The position numbers were made by a program, and so were the translations under genes. The notes under the pieces were generated by a model. That model did not search any database, was not told the DNA's origin, and saw only the letters and a program-made list of their open reading frames with translations. From Acidobacteriota bacterium (GTDB lineage: Bacteria; Acidobacteriota; UBA6911; RPQK01; JAJDTT01), in contig JAPPLF010000031.1 of assembly GCA_028874215.1 (NCBI GenBank), forward strand, positions 1 to 34,003: 34,003 nucleotides of DNA, read 5' to 3'. Shown here one piece after another: positions 15,126-22,785 of this stretch (the stretch's first letter is position 1; each line of letters begins with the position of its first letter).

Positions 15126-17474
15126 CTAGAACCTCATTTGCAGGGCGACGCGTGCGGTTCGCGGGATGGCGGGATGGGTGTGCACATCGTCCACCCCTTC
15201 CAAGGGTTCTCCCGGGAGACGCGACGTATAGAAGTAGTCGATGTCCGACACGCGGGAGTTCAGGAGGTTGAACGCCTCGAACGAGACGGTGACGCGCCGG
15301 TTGAAGCGGATGCCGATCTGACCGTTCCACAGGGTCGTCGAACCGGACCTCACGGAGTTGTCCTCGATCAAGGGACGTGGTCCGAAATGGCGCACGCGAA
15401 CGCTCCCGAACAATCGCTTCACCGGCTCGAACGTGAGGGCGCCGGAGAATACGCGGTTGAGCGAACCCGGAATCCGCGGTCCGGCGGGGTCGTCGTCCGA
15501 GAACCGCGCGGCGGTGAACGCGAGGTCGGCCTCGGCCGTCATCCAGGGTGTGAACCGAATATAGTTCGACCACTCGACGCCGTAGCGGCGGCTTGCACGG
15601 CTGGGGGCCGTCACCCCCGCATCGCCCAGGAAGAGCAGCTCCGAATCGAAGTCCAGGTACCAGAGCGCCACCGTCGAATGCAGCCCGTGCAGCCTCACCG
15701 TCCGCATGCCGATTTCGCCGCCGCGGGCCTTGACCAGCGGAGGGAACCTCCGGGCCGGCTCCCCGGTGCGCGGGTCGACTCGGATCGTCGCGCCACGCAC
15801 GTCGTTGCTGTGGAAGCCCTCTCCCCAGTTGGCGTAGAACTCGGTCTGCTGCCACGGTCCCAGGATCGCCGTCAGTTTGGGGCTGACGATGGAATCCACG
15901 CCGGCGCCGGCGTTCAAGGGATTGCTGGCGTCGACGGCGAACCGATAGACGTCGGCGCGAAACCCGACCGAGGTCCGGAAGAACGAAGTCCAATCGAACA
16001 TCCCCCCGCCGAACAGGCCCAGCGACGTCTGGCGCAGCGCATCCTCGCGCACGGTGTTGGTGCGGCGCTGCCGAACCGTGTCGTACAGGCCGATGACGCC
16101 GGCGTCGTCGTGGCGCGACTGGGTGCCGATCTTCCATTCGACGGGACGTCCCAGGAACTCCCGCAGGCGACGTTGGGTGAGCTTGACGCCGACCGAGGTG
16201 CGGCGGTCCACCTGCTCGAACTGATCCCCGTCGACGGGATCGGCCAGGAAATAGGTGAAGTTCTGGAGCAGGTTCAGTCCGTAACGCATGCCGAAGGCGG
16301 TGATTCGGGTGGAGGTTTCTCCGTTCGAGCGAAGGCTGTCGGCGACGACGCCATGCCGGTAGGTCCGGCCGCCGCCGGTGGTATCGATCCCTTCGAACCG
16401 GTCGATCCGGCCGGATTCGATGGCCCGGACCGGCACCTGGTCCGTGGCATGCCAATTCGCCGAATAGCTCAGGCCGGTGATGGAGAAGCCGTTTCGCGCG
16501 TCTCCCCGGCTGTAGCGCAGGATGCCGTTCACCTTGCGCAGGTCGTCGGGCTCGACCCAGGGACCGTCGTTCCTGCCCACTTCGACACCGACGAGCAGGT
16601 TGCCGTCGCCCAGGCGGGGCGACGCGGCGCTAAAGATGCGGCTCCAGCCCTGGCCGCCGGTGCTGATGCTGGCCACCGGCTGCTCCAGCAGGTTCAAGTA
16701 GCTGACGTTTGCCGAGCCGGCGGCGGAAAAGTCACCGTCCTCCGCAAAGTACGGCCCCTTCCGGAACTGGATGCCGCTCACCAGTTCGGGAATGATCATG
16801 TTGGAGTCCGAGTAGCCCGTGGCGTGGGCGCCGGACGGCATGTTCAGGGGCACGCCGGCGACGGTGGTCGCGAAATCCGTTCCATGATCCAGGTTGAAAC
16901 CGCGCAGGTAGTACTGGTTGGCCTTTCCCTCCCCGCTGTGCTGGCTGATGACCAGGCCCGGAACCGTCTCCAGCACTTCGCCCGGCCGCATGATGGGGCG
17001 CGCCTGGAGCTGGGCCGCGGTGATGGCGCCGACGCTGGCGGCGGAGGCGATCCCGACCAGGTTCTCCGCCGGTTGCGGCAGGTCGGCGATGTTGCGGAAG
17101 GTGCGCTCGGCGGTGACCACGACGTCCGCGGTCAATGAGAGCACCAGGACGACATCCACCGTCAAGACCTCGCTCGGGGCCACGGTCAACTCGCGGCGGG
17201 CGCCGGCGAAATTGATCAGCCGGAAAGTCAGGGTAGCCGGTCCCGCAGGGACTCCGTCGATGCTCCACTTCCCCATGTCGTCGGTGACGGAGGAGAACTC
17301 GGCGCCGTCGGCCCGAAGGTTGACGACGACACCGGGAAGGACTCCCCCGGTCTCGTCGACGACGGTTCCCGTCAGGGTTCCGGTCGTCTCCGCGGCGGCA
17401 ACGCCAACTGGCGCCATGGAAAGGAGCAGGACCAGGAAAGATATTCCGTAGACCACGGGCTCTTGATACCACAT
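15126..17474 (-). CDS. TonB-dependent receptor with CarboxypepD_reg-like domain
   Basis: A 782-residue outer-membrane receptor from ATG 17474, chosen because a clear signal peptide follows (VVYGISFLVLLLSMAPVGVA); the frame is open further upstream but that part looks non-coding. Order: carboxypeptidase-regulatory-like domain (TGTLTGTVVDETGGVLPG), a plug with GAITAAQLQARPIMRPGE and a YYLRGFNLDHGTDFAT segment, then a beta-barrel ending in RVALQMRF with the typical terminal Phe. This plug resembles receptors with a conserved RGFNLDHGTDF motif whose ligands are not well defined. It stands alone, transcribed toward the small membrane protein gene. Confidence 0.92.
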   Translation of the reverse strand: MWYQEPVVYGISFLVLLLSMAPVGVAAAETTGTLTGTVVDETGGVLPGVVVNLRADGAEFSSVTDDMGKWSIDGVPAGPATLTFRLINFAGARRELTVAPSEVLTVDVVLVLSLTADVVVTAERTFRNIADLPQPAENLVGIASAASVGAITAAQLQARPIMRPGEVLETVPGLVISQHSGEGKANQYYLRGFNLDHGTDFATTVAGVPLNMPSGAHATGYSDSNMIIPELVSGIQFRKGPYFAEDGDFSAAGSANVSYLNLLEQPVASISTGGQGWSRIFSAASPRLGDGNLLVGVEVGRNDGPWVEPDDLRKVNGILRYSRGDARNGFSITGLSYSANWHATDQVPVRAIESGRIDRFEGIDTTGGGRTYRHGVVADSLRSNGETSTRITAFGMRYGLNLLQNFTYFLADPVDGDQFEQVDRRTSVGVKLTQRRLREFLGRPVEWKIGTQSRHDDAGVIGLYDTVRQRRTNTVREDALRQTSLGLFGGGMFDWTSFFRTSVGFRADVYRFAVDASNPLNAGAGVDSIVSPKLTAILGPWQQTEFYANWGEGFHSNDVRGATIRVDPRTGEPARRFPPLVKARGGEIGMRTVRLHGLHSTVALWYLDFDSELLFLGDAGVTAPSRASRRYGVEWSNYIRFTPWMTAEADLAFTAARFSDDDPAGPRIPGSLNRVFSGALTFEPVKRLFGSVRVRHFGPRPLIEDNSVRSGSTTLWNGQIGIRFNRRVTVSFEAFNLLNSRVSDIDYFYTSRLPGEPLEGVDDVHTHPAIPRTARVALQMRF

Positions 17475-17955
17475 TTTCTGCGGGGCATTCGGTGGTTTTC
17501 GTCTGCGAACGAACGTGAATTCGAGTGGGGTTCGAACAGATTCGGCTCGTAGGAGCTCCAGCCCGGAACGGTATGCGAAGTTTTCAAGACGATTTCGGGA
17601 AGATGATTTCAAGGAAAACCGGTGACCCCAGAGGCCACCACCGGCCAAAGGCCCGCATGATCCCGGCAGAAAATGGGAGGCATTGGAGCGGGGGTTGTTA
17701 ACCCCCCATTCCGGATCGGCGATGAAGAGGAGGCACACGAGTGTCCCGCTTCCCATTCCGCTCCCATGCTTATCTCAGAGATAGGGCTTACCCAAAGAAC
17801 CTCCTCCTTCCAATGGCACAATCCCGCCAACTCCTGAGGGCACGAGACGAGTATGAAATCGGCTTCCGGCTGGGGAAGCGAACAGCGCCTGAGTCAGAGA
17901 CAGTGTTCAAAATGACCTTGCTACCCCACTTGCGAATGAGACTTCAGAGGCAGAA
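17475..17955. other. Intergenic region between divergent TonB receptor and EEP hydrolase
   Basis: About 480 bases without a convincing gene. It contains the hairpin at 17690-17706 and a 13-base palindrome TATCTCAGAGATA at 17771-17783. The open frames that cross it have unusual composition and no ribosome sites. Promoters for both divergent genes must lie here, but I see no unambiguous -35/-10 pair. Confidence 0.4.
17690..17706. repeat. Short intergenic hairpin (GC-rich family)
   Basis: GGGGGTT, GTT loop, AACCCCC, preceded by GGAGC and followed by CATTCC. It has the same design as the hairpins at 40-57 and 21112-21135. Confidence 0.5.
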
Positions 17956-18834
17956 ATGGCAACCAAAATAGTGTGTTGGAACATCAATAAGCGGCGCAAA
18001 CCATGGAATCAACTCGTGGAAATGGATGCTGACGTCGCGTTACTCCAAGAAGCCGGAAAAGTACCAAACGGCGTTGCCGACAGGGTCCAGACCGGTAGCG
18101 CGGAACATTGGGACCCACACGTATGGAATTCGCGTTGGTTTGAGGGTCGATTCAAAAAACTATTCGACCGCTTCCCGATGGTCGTGAAACTCTCCGACCG
18201 GGTCCAAGTCGAATGGTTCAAGCAGGTTAGCCCGATCAGCGAAACGATGGAGGACGAGATCGCCGTCAGCGGTATCGGCACAATTGCCGCGGCCAGGGTG
18301 ATCCCAAAGGATGCCCCGGCATTCATCGCCGTGTCCATGTATGCGCGATGGATAAGGCCGCACCCGTCTACGAAGAGTAAGTGGAAGGTAGGCAATGCCG
18401 ACGTTTCAGCCCACCGCATAATCTCGGACCTTTCAGCATTCATTGGCAATTTTGATCCAAGCACACATCGAATACTCGCGGCGGGCGACCTCAATATCGT
18501 CTACGAGGGTACCGACGACGTTTCGTCAGCGCCCATGTCCCGCGACGGCAGCGTATTTCACAGAATGGACGCGCTCGGTTTGGAGTTCATAGGCCCCAAA
18601 TATCCTGGGGGACGGCAGGCGCACCCTACACCCCCGGGCTTGCCGCCCGATACTCGGAACGTGCCTACCTACCACACGGTCCGCCGGTCCCCCGAGACTG
18701 CCCAGCTTCAGCTCGACTATGCGTTCGCCTCACGCGGCTTCCACAAGAGCGTCAAGGTTCGCGCCATGAACTCCGTCGAAGAGTGGGGTGCGAGCGATCA
18801 CTGTCGCTTGCTGATCGAAGTCGCAGGCGAATGA
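17956..18834 (+). CDS. Endonuclease/exonuclease/phosphatase (EEP) family protein
   Basis: A 292-residue protein of the metal-dependent EEP superfamily, which includes DNases, phosphodiesterases and inositol phosphatases. Active-site motifs in order: CWNIN (residues 6-10), ALLQEAG with the metal-binding Glu, AAGDLNIV with the Asp-x-Asn pair, QLDYAFAS, and the terminal WGASDHCRLL with the catalytic Asp-His. All key residues are present, so it is probably active. No signal peptide. AGAGG precedes the ATG. Substrate unknown; nucleic acid is one option. Confidence 0.87.
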   Translation: MATKIVCWNINKRRKPWNQLVEMDADVALLQEAGKVPNGVADRVQTGSAEHWDPHVWNSRWFEGRFKKLFDRFPMVVKLSDRVQVEWFKQVSPISETMEDEIAVSGIGTIAAARVIPKDAPAFIAVSMYARWIRPHPSTKSKWKVGNADVSAHRIISDLSAFIGNFDPSTHRILAAGDLNIVYEGTDDVSSAPMSRDGSVFHRMDALGLEFIGPKYPGGRQAHPTPPGLPPDTRNVPTYHTVRRSPETAQLQLDYAFASRGFHKSVKVRAMNSVEEWGASDHCRLLIEVAGE

Positions 18835-18938
18835 GGGATTCCGCGAGAGTCAGGAGAGCCTAACCTCGGGAAAAGCGGACTGTCCCTATCCCGATCCTTT
18901 TCCGACCTCCAGATCAACTGGGCGCTGTGATTGCAAAA

Positions 18939-18973
18939 GCGAAGAGGGGGACAGGAATGTCCCCCCTCCTACC
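18939..18973. repeat. Dispersed GGGGGACA hairpin element, copy 3
   Basis: GCGAAGA, stem GGGGGACA, loop GGAA, stem TGTCCCCCC, TCCTACC. Fully paired stem, and the most regular copy of the family. It lies between convergent genes and ends 11 bases before the RidA-family stop, so it could serve as a transcription terminator. Confidence 0.72.
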
Positions 18974-18983
18974 GTTCCCGGTC

Positions 18984-19577
18984 CTACGCATGAGGACCTT
19001 TCTCCCGGATGATTCTCAAAGCAAGTTCAGGATCGATCTGGACGATCATCTCGGGCTCGGCCCGGACTCCCGCAGGCAGATCGAAACCCCCGACGGCACT
19101 GCGCGCGTGCCAGCCCGAAAGCGATTGATCCTTGCCATCGTCCGCAAACTGCGACAGCGGTCCGCCGAAGACGTCATGAAAGACTTTGGAGTATCCGTTG
19201 ACGACTAGGTGCGAGAGGGTCAGGACCCCGCCACCGGCCGAGTTGACCATGCCGAGACCTTTGACGCAGTACCAGACGTCGTTCAGCGTCCCCAGCGGAT
19301 GGAGTCCCCAGTGCAGAACGCGGATGTGTGCGATACCCGCCTCGCGAGCCGCCGCGGCCCCCTTCTCGATCTCCGCATCGTCGTCGGTGACCGCTCCCAT
19401 GCCGGCGGTGGTGCCGGAAAGGAAGACCAGGCCCGAGGGGGTGAAGGTGGCCTGCGCAAGGTTCTGCGCACCGGGAGGCGGAAGTGAGTCTTCCTTCTGC
19501 CCCAGATCGATTCCCAGCCGCCTGATCCTGTCGTAGACGTCGAAATTCCTCTTCCAAGTCGAATTCAGTTCCACCAT
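18984..19577 (-). CDS. RidA (YjgF/UK114) family protein
   Basis: A 197-residue protein of the YjgF-like endoribonuclease/imine deaminase superfamily, in the longer subgroup often found next to metabolic enzymes. Seen: LPPPGAQNLAQATFTPSGLVFLSG at the start of the core, a central block ending in WYCVKGLG, and VQIDPELAL near the C-terminus. RidA hydrolyses reactive enamine/imine intermediates of amino-acid metabolism; members of this longer subgroup are poorly characterised. GGAGG lies six bases before the ATG. It begins 51 bases after the dipeptidase stop on the same strand, suggesting an operon in peptide or amino-acid use. Confidence 0.87.
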   Translation of the reverse strand: MVELNSTWKRNFDVYDRIRRLGIDLGQKEDSLPPPGAQNLAQATFTPSGLVFLSGTTAGMGAVTDDDAEIEKGAAAAREAGIAHIRVLHWGLHPLGTLNDVWYCVKGLGMVNSAGGGVLTLSHLVVNGYSKVFHDVFGGPLSQFADDGKDQSLSGWHARSAVGGFDLPAGVRAEPEMIVQIDPELALRIIREKGPHA

Positions 19578-19628
19578 CGGTTTCCTCCGTAGATGATTTT
19601 TGAAATGGATGACGAGACGGCGCCGGAT

Positions 19629-20867
19629 CTAGCTCACATCCGGGGTCCCGGCCGCCTGGTCCCAGACCCGGAGGAAGTTCTCCCCCAGGATCTTCCGGAT
19701 GTCCCGGTCGCCGTATCCCCGCTTCACCAGACCCCGGGTCAGGTTCGGCCACCGGGACCGGTCTTCCAGGCCCTCGACGGGCTCGTTGTCCGAGGAGACC
19801 GCCACGTGGTCGATTCCGGCCACCTGGACGGCGTGGTCGATGTGGTCCAGGAAAGCGTCGATGGGAGGCAGGTCGATTTCCTCGGTGTAGGAATGTGAAT
19901 CCAGCGTATTGCTCGCGTTCCTCATGGCGGCGGCAATCTCCCAGGGATCGGAGAACTGCCGCGCGAGGCGAAGATCCCGTTCCGTGTAGTCGGGGAGGAA
20001 CCGGCTTGCCATCATGTCGTTCAGGGCCTTGGTATCCAGGTAGGAGGGCACGGTGAAGATGCTCACCACACTCCCGTTCTCGGCCAGGGCCCGCAGCATC
20101 TCGTCCGTCAGGTTGCGCTGCACGTAGCATAGGGCCCGGCAACCGGAATGGGTGGCGATGATGGGTCTGGAACTGGTGTGGACCGTGTCCCAGAACGCCT
20201 GGTCCGAGGCATGGGAGACATCCACCAGCATCCCGATCCGGTTGCACTCCCGAACCACCTCCCGGCCGAAGTCGTTCAAACCTGGCTTCGGGTTCAGTTC
20301 CCCGCTGGAGTCGACCCAGTCGAAAGCGGCGATGTGGGTCAGCGCGAAGACCCGGATCCCCATGCGGTGATAAATCCTCAGGACGGCCAGATCGTTGTCG
20401 ATCCAGCCCGCGTTGAGCATGGGGATCACCGCGATCTTGCCGGCTCCGGCGATTCGCTTCACGTCGGAGGAACGGAGAGCCAGCTCGACGGCATCCGGGT
20501 GCCGCCGCACGCTCTGCTGGAGGATCTCGTCGACGCGCTGCAGGACCCTTTTGACCTCGTCCGAGCCTTCAAACAGGTTGTCGCAGATGTTCTTGCCCAC
20601 CTCGGGAGGATCGATGATTCCTTCCCGGGCATCGCTTCGGAAGATTTCTTCGACGCCGATTCCGTGGACGATGGCGTCCACCTGGCCTTTTTGGAAGTCT
20701 TCCAAGTACAGCTTCCCGTAGGTGTCGATGACGATGGCGTCCCGGTGTAGATTGGCCGGGTCTGCGGCCCCGGCTGGTCCAGTTGAGTGTTCTCCCTGGG
20801 TGCATCCGGCGGCCGCGCCCAAGGCGACGGCCGAAAGAGACTGCTTGAGAAAACCACGTCGCTCCAT
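19629..20867 (-). CDS. M19 membrane-dipeptidase family protein with altered metal site
   Basis: A 412-residue lipoprotein: Tat-like ERRGFLKQ at the N-terminus and a lipobox AAGC at Cys22. Overall fold motifs of family M19 (renal dipeptidase) are clear: LNDFGREVVRECNRIGML, VDVSHAS, ATHSGCRAL, RNLTDEMLRALAENG, GIDHVAVSSDN. However, the usual first zinc motif VIDGHNDL reads VIDTYGKL (residues 46-53), losing both the His and the Asp ligand. The His preceding the RNLTDE block is Val (CYVQRNL), and SDFDG reads SDNEP. It may bind metal differently, have another activity, or be a catalytically dead binding protein. GAGGAG lies upstream; it forms an operon with the RidA-family gene. Confidence 0.87.
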   Translation of the reverse strand: MERRGFLKQSLSAVALGAAAGCTQGEHSTGPAGAADPANLHRDAIVIDTYGKLYLEDFQKGQVDAIVHGIGVEEIFRSDAREGIIDPPEVGKNICDNLFEGSDEVKRVLQRVDEILQQSVRRHPDAVELALRSSDVKRIAGAGKIAVIPMLNAGWIDNDLAVLRIYHRMGIRVFALTHIAAFDWVDSSGELNPKPGLNDFGREVVRECNRIGMLVDVSHASDQAFWDTVHTSSRPIIATHSGCRALCYVQRNLTDEMLRALAENGSVVSIFTVPSYLDTKALNDMMASRFLPDYTERDLRLARQFSDPWEIAAAMRNASNTLDSHSYTEEIDLPPIDAFLDHIDHAVQVAGIDHVAVSSDNEPVEGLEDRSRWPNLTRGLVKRGYGDRDIRKILGENFLRVWDQAAGTPDVS

Positions 20868-21012
20868 GGAACCGATACTCCTCTAATCAACTTCGGATCC
20901 GAGTTTCTCCAAAGGTCGCAGTACGCTACCAACCGTGCCCCATCGGAGCAAGCACCTTCTCTCTTATTGCAGTGGAGAGTGTAGAGGCGACTTCCCTGGA
21001 ACATGCAGGAGT

Positions 21013-21037
21013 GACAGGAGGGGACTTTCCTGTCCCC
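21013..21037. repeat. Intergenic hairpin
   Basis: GACAGGA (21013-21019) pairs with TCCTGTC (21027-21033); alternatively GGGGAC pairs with TGTCCCC in the same segment. It contains the GGGGAC/TGTCCCC words of the dispersed family but lacks its AGTGAAGA flank. Confidence 0.45.
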
Positions 21038-21111
21038 CATTGGAGAGGCGTTTTTCAGGCGCCCTCGTTCGGACCAACCATGACCCATGGCCAGACACAG
21101 CAGGCTACGAC

Positions 21112-21135
21112 AGCGGGGGTAGGAAAACCCCCGCT
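21112..21135. repeat. Intergenic hairpin (GC-rich family)
   Basis: AGCGGGGGT, loop AGGAAA, ACCCCCGCT: a perfect nine-pair stem, followed by CCTG. It lies downstream of the broken DUF5615 toxin, in the sequence that replaces that toxin's C-terminal half. Confidence 0.6.
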
Positions 21136-21239
21136 CCTGAAACACGCCTGGTTCTCCCAGAATGTCGCCGGCGCGTGGCCAGTAGGAGAGCTTCTGAGAA
21201 GAGGTGTTCGCCTCGAAGAACGAAGTATTCGTTCCAACC

Positions 21240-21324
21240 GCTTGGCCGCCAGCGCGTACACGGAATGCCCGTGCAGGTGTCTCCGCAACGGTGCGGCCGT
21301 GCCTTAATCGAAGAGCAGGTTCAA
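21240..21324 (-). pseudogene. DUF5615-like (PIN-like) toxin remnant
   Basis: Reading from TTG 21324, which overlaps the DUF433 stop as TTGA, the frame gives LNLLFD, a TAA stop (21304-21306), then GTAAPLRRHLHGHSVYALA. This matches the N-terminus of DUF5615 toxins, typically LFDQGTPAPLRRHL followed by GHSV, with the Gln codon changed to TAA. After about 30 codons the similarity ends and the sequence runs into intergenic repeat DNA, so most of the toxin is gone. Two lesions therefore inactivate it: a nonsense codon and a 3' replacement. Its DUF433 antitoxin partner is intact. Confidence 0.75.
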
Positions 21325-21548
21325 CGAGCCACCGCCGCTCTCAGCGCCTTCGCCTCGTGTTCGAGCACCTCACGGACTTGCCACTCTTCGACGCCCGGAA
21401 ACCACTCGACGAATTCGTCGATCGTCGCGCCGCTGGCAAGGTTCTCGTAGAGCGCGAACAGTGGAATCCGTGTGCCCGAAAAGACCCAGGCCCCGCTCGC
21501 CCTTCCCGGGACCCGCTCGACGGCCGGGCAGGTGTTCCAGTCCGTCAT
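21321..21548 (-). CDS. DUF433-family antitoxin
   Basis: A 75-residue DUF433 protein. Signature pieces: PGRASGAWVFSGTRIPLFAL, then ENLASGATIDEFVEWFPGV and a C-terminal helix VREVLEHEAKALRAA. DUF433 proteins are usually small winged-helix antitoxins coupled to a DUF5615 PIN-like toxin; here that toxin is present only as the remnant overlapping its 3' end. Its ATG overlaps the stop of the SprT-like gene (ATGA), so the two are co-translated. Confidence 0.85.
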   Translation of the reverse strand: MTDWNTCPAVERVPGRASGAWVFSGTRIPLFALYENLASGATIDEFVEWFPGVEEWQVREVLEHEAKALRAAVAR

Positions 21549-22408
21549 GGGATGGCCTCCTTCCGTCCGTCAGGTGCGTCTGTTGCCAATTCCCACCGCT
21601 TCTTCGTGTATGTGACGTAGCTCACGGGGGACCTGCAAGCCTTGCAGATCGCTCCCCTTTTCCTGACGTTTCGTTTGATGGCCCAGCCGCAAGTGACGCA
21701 CCGCGCAATATAGCGAGGCGGGGCGAATTCCACCTTGTGGCAACGGTCGCCAGCGCATCCGATGGAACGCGCGACTGCCTTCCAGGTGCCGTCATGATTA
21801 TGCTTCGGGCCGACCAGGGCGTGAGCGATCTCGTGGAGAATCGTGTCCCTCACCTGCCGGCCGGTTGCGTGAAGACAATAGAGGCGGGAGAGTCCAATGA
21901 CCTTGAGGCCGAAAACGCAGACTCCCGCCTGCTTGGAGGCATCCTCGAACTGAAAGCTCCATCCCGTGAGTCCGTGCCGGCTCATCAGCCGCTCAGCCTC
22001 CACCGCAACTTCGGCCAGTCGCCGGCCGTCGCCGCGATCCGGGTCCGGTCCGGCTCGAGTCAGCAGACCATACGGAACGAAGTAGCTTCCGTGCTCCGTG
22101 GTGACCAGGGCGCGCTTGGGCCCGAGACGCGCAACGGTGCCCTCGATCGTGCCCTGACCGTGCGGGATCAAGACCTCGTCCTCCGGGCGGAATTGGGCTT
22201 TGAGCTGGTCTCGCCTCAGAGTCACTCGCTTTCGCCTTTCGGCTTCGTTTCGAGCGAGGAGGTCCCATGGCACTCGGTACTCGCCGCCGTCGGTTCCCAC
22301 GATTTCGGCTTTCCGAGGAGTCTTGCGGGCGATGTGCCCGCTGATGCAGACACCCCGGTACCTGAACTTCACGGGATCATGAATGCAGAGCTGCGCGGCG
22401 CGAGACAC
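21545..22408 (-). CDS. SprT-like zinc metallopeptidase
   Basis: About 287 residues from GTG 22408, chosen because GGAGGT lies six bases upstream; a GTG 54 bases further up has no such site. The N-terminal half carries two short beta-rich repeats (GTDGGEYRVPWDLLARNEAER and TTEHGSYFVPYGLLTRAG). The C-terminal half is an SprT-like domain with the HEIAHALVG zinc-binding helix and a third His nearby, followed by a zinc ribbon (CVTCGW and CKACRSP). Family members resemble SprT/Spartan proteases, which cleave DNA-bound proteins; bacterial homologues are poorly studied and frequent on mobile DNA. It forms an overlap-coupled operon with a DUF433 antitoxin. Confidence 0.85.
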   Translation of the reverse strand: MSRAAQLCIHDPVKFRYRGVCISGHIARKTPRKAEIVGTDGGEYRVPWDLLARNEAERRKRVTLRRDQLKAQFRPEDEVLIPHGQGTIEGTVARLGPKRALVTTEHGSYFVPYGLLTRAGPDPDRGDGRRLAEVAVEAERLMSRHGLTGWSFQFEDASKQAGVCVFGLKVIGLSRLYCLHATGRQVRDTILHEIAHALVGPKHNHDGTWKAVARSIGCAGDRCHKVEFAPPRYIARCVTCGWAIKRNVRKRGAICKACRSPVSYVTYTKKRWELATDAPDGRKEAIP

Positions 22409-22619
22409 TGTCGGACCTCCAGGAATCACTTGGCGTGCCCTGTCCGGAAACCGAATCACCACAGTGGACGAAGGACCGGCGCCCTCCGAAAGCCGGGACC
22501 ATGAGCAGGATCAGATTCGATCGTCTACGGCCCGCTGCTCCTGTTGCTTCCCCCAAGCCCGGCCGTTCCGGAGGGGGAGATTATCACTTCCATGTGTCAG
22601 CGGGGTCGGACTTGCAGAA
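22409..22619. other. Non-coding stretch upstream of the SprT-like operon
   Basis: No gene can be supported here. It holds the SprT-like ribosome site at its left end and leads into repeat A and the restriction-modification scar that fill 22620-23045. Confidence 0.35.
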
Positions 22620-22785
22620 CCGAACTCGCTTGCCCCGCCTTGCCGCCGAGTCGGAACTGCTGGTGACGGGACTCCGTCGGAACGACCATCAACAACCCGC
22701 CCCTGACGTCTTCCTGTCCAACCGGGATCCCTCTACCGGTTTGCGTACCAATCGGCCAAGTGCGGGCCGATCATCTCTGTCGGTA
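22620..22785. repeat. Dispersed ~160-bp repeat A, copy 1
   Basis: This segment closely matches 24271-24435 in the same orientation, sharing GCTTGCCCCGCCT, GAGTCGGAACTGCTGGTGAC, GGGACTCCGTC, AACGACCAT, CCTGACGTCT, CGTACCAATC and AAGTGCGGGCCGAT. Differences are mainly substitutions with few indels. On the minus strand it directly follows an hsdS-like C-terminal coding scrap, so it is probably duplicated 3' flanking DNA of a type I restriction locus. Confidence 0.8.

Larger units (their letters stand above)
20868..21239. other. Intergenic region with hairpins upstream of the dipeptidase operon
   Basis: About 370 bases without a supported gene. It contains two stem-loops (21013-21037 and 21112-21135) and the promoter region of the dipeptidase-RidA operon. 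Open frames crossing it have no ribosome site or recognisable product. Confidence 0.4.

Noticed and set aside
15096-17138. 680-residue plus-strand open frame
   Set aside because: Antisense to the second TonB receptor; no domain, no ribosome site.
13306-18973. CRISPR array from repeated GGGGGACA elements
   Set aside because: Copies are kilobases apart, with palindromes rather than regular spacers, and no cas genes are present.
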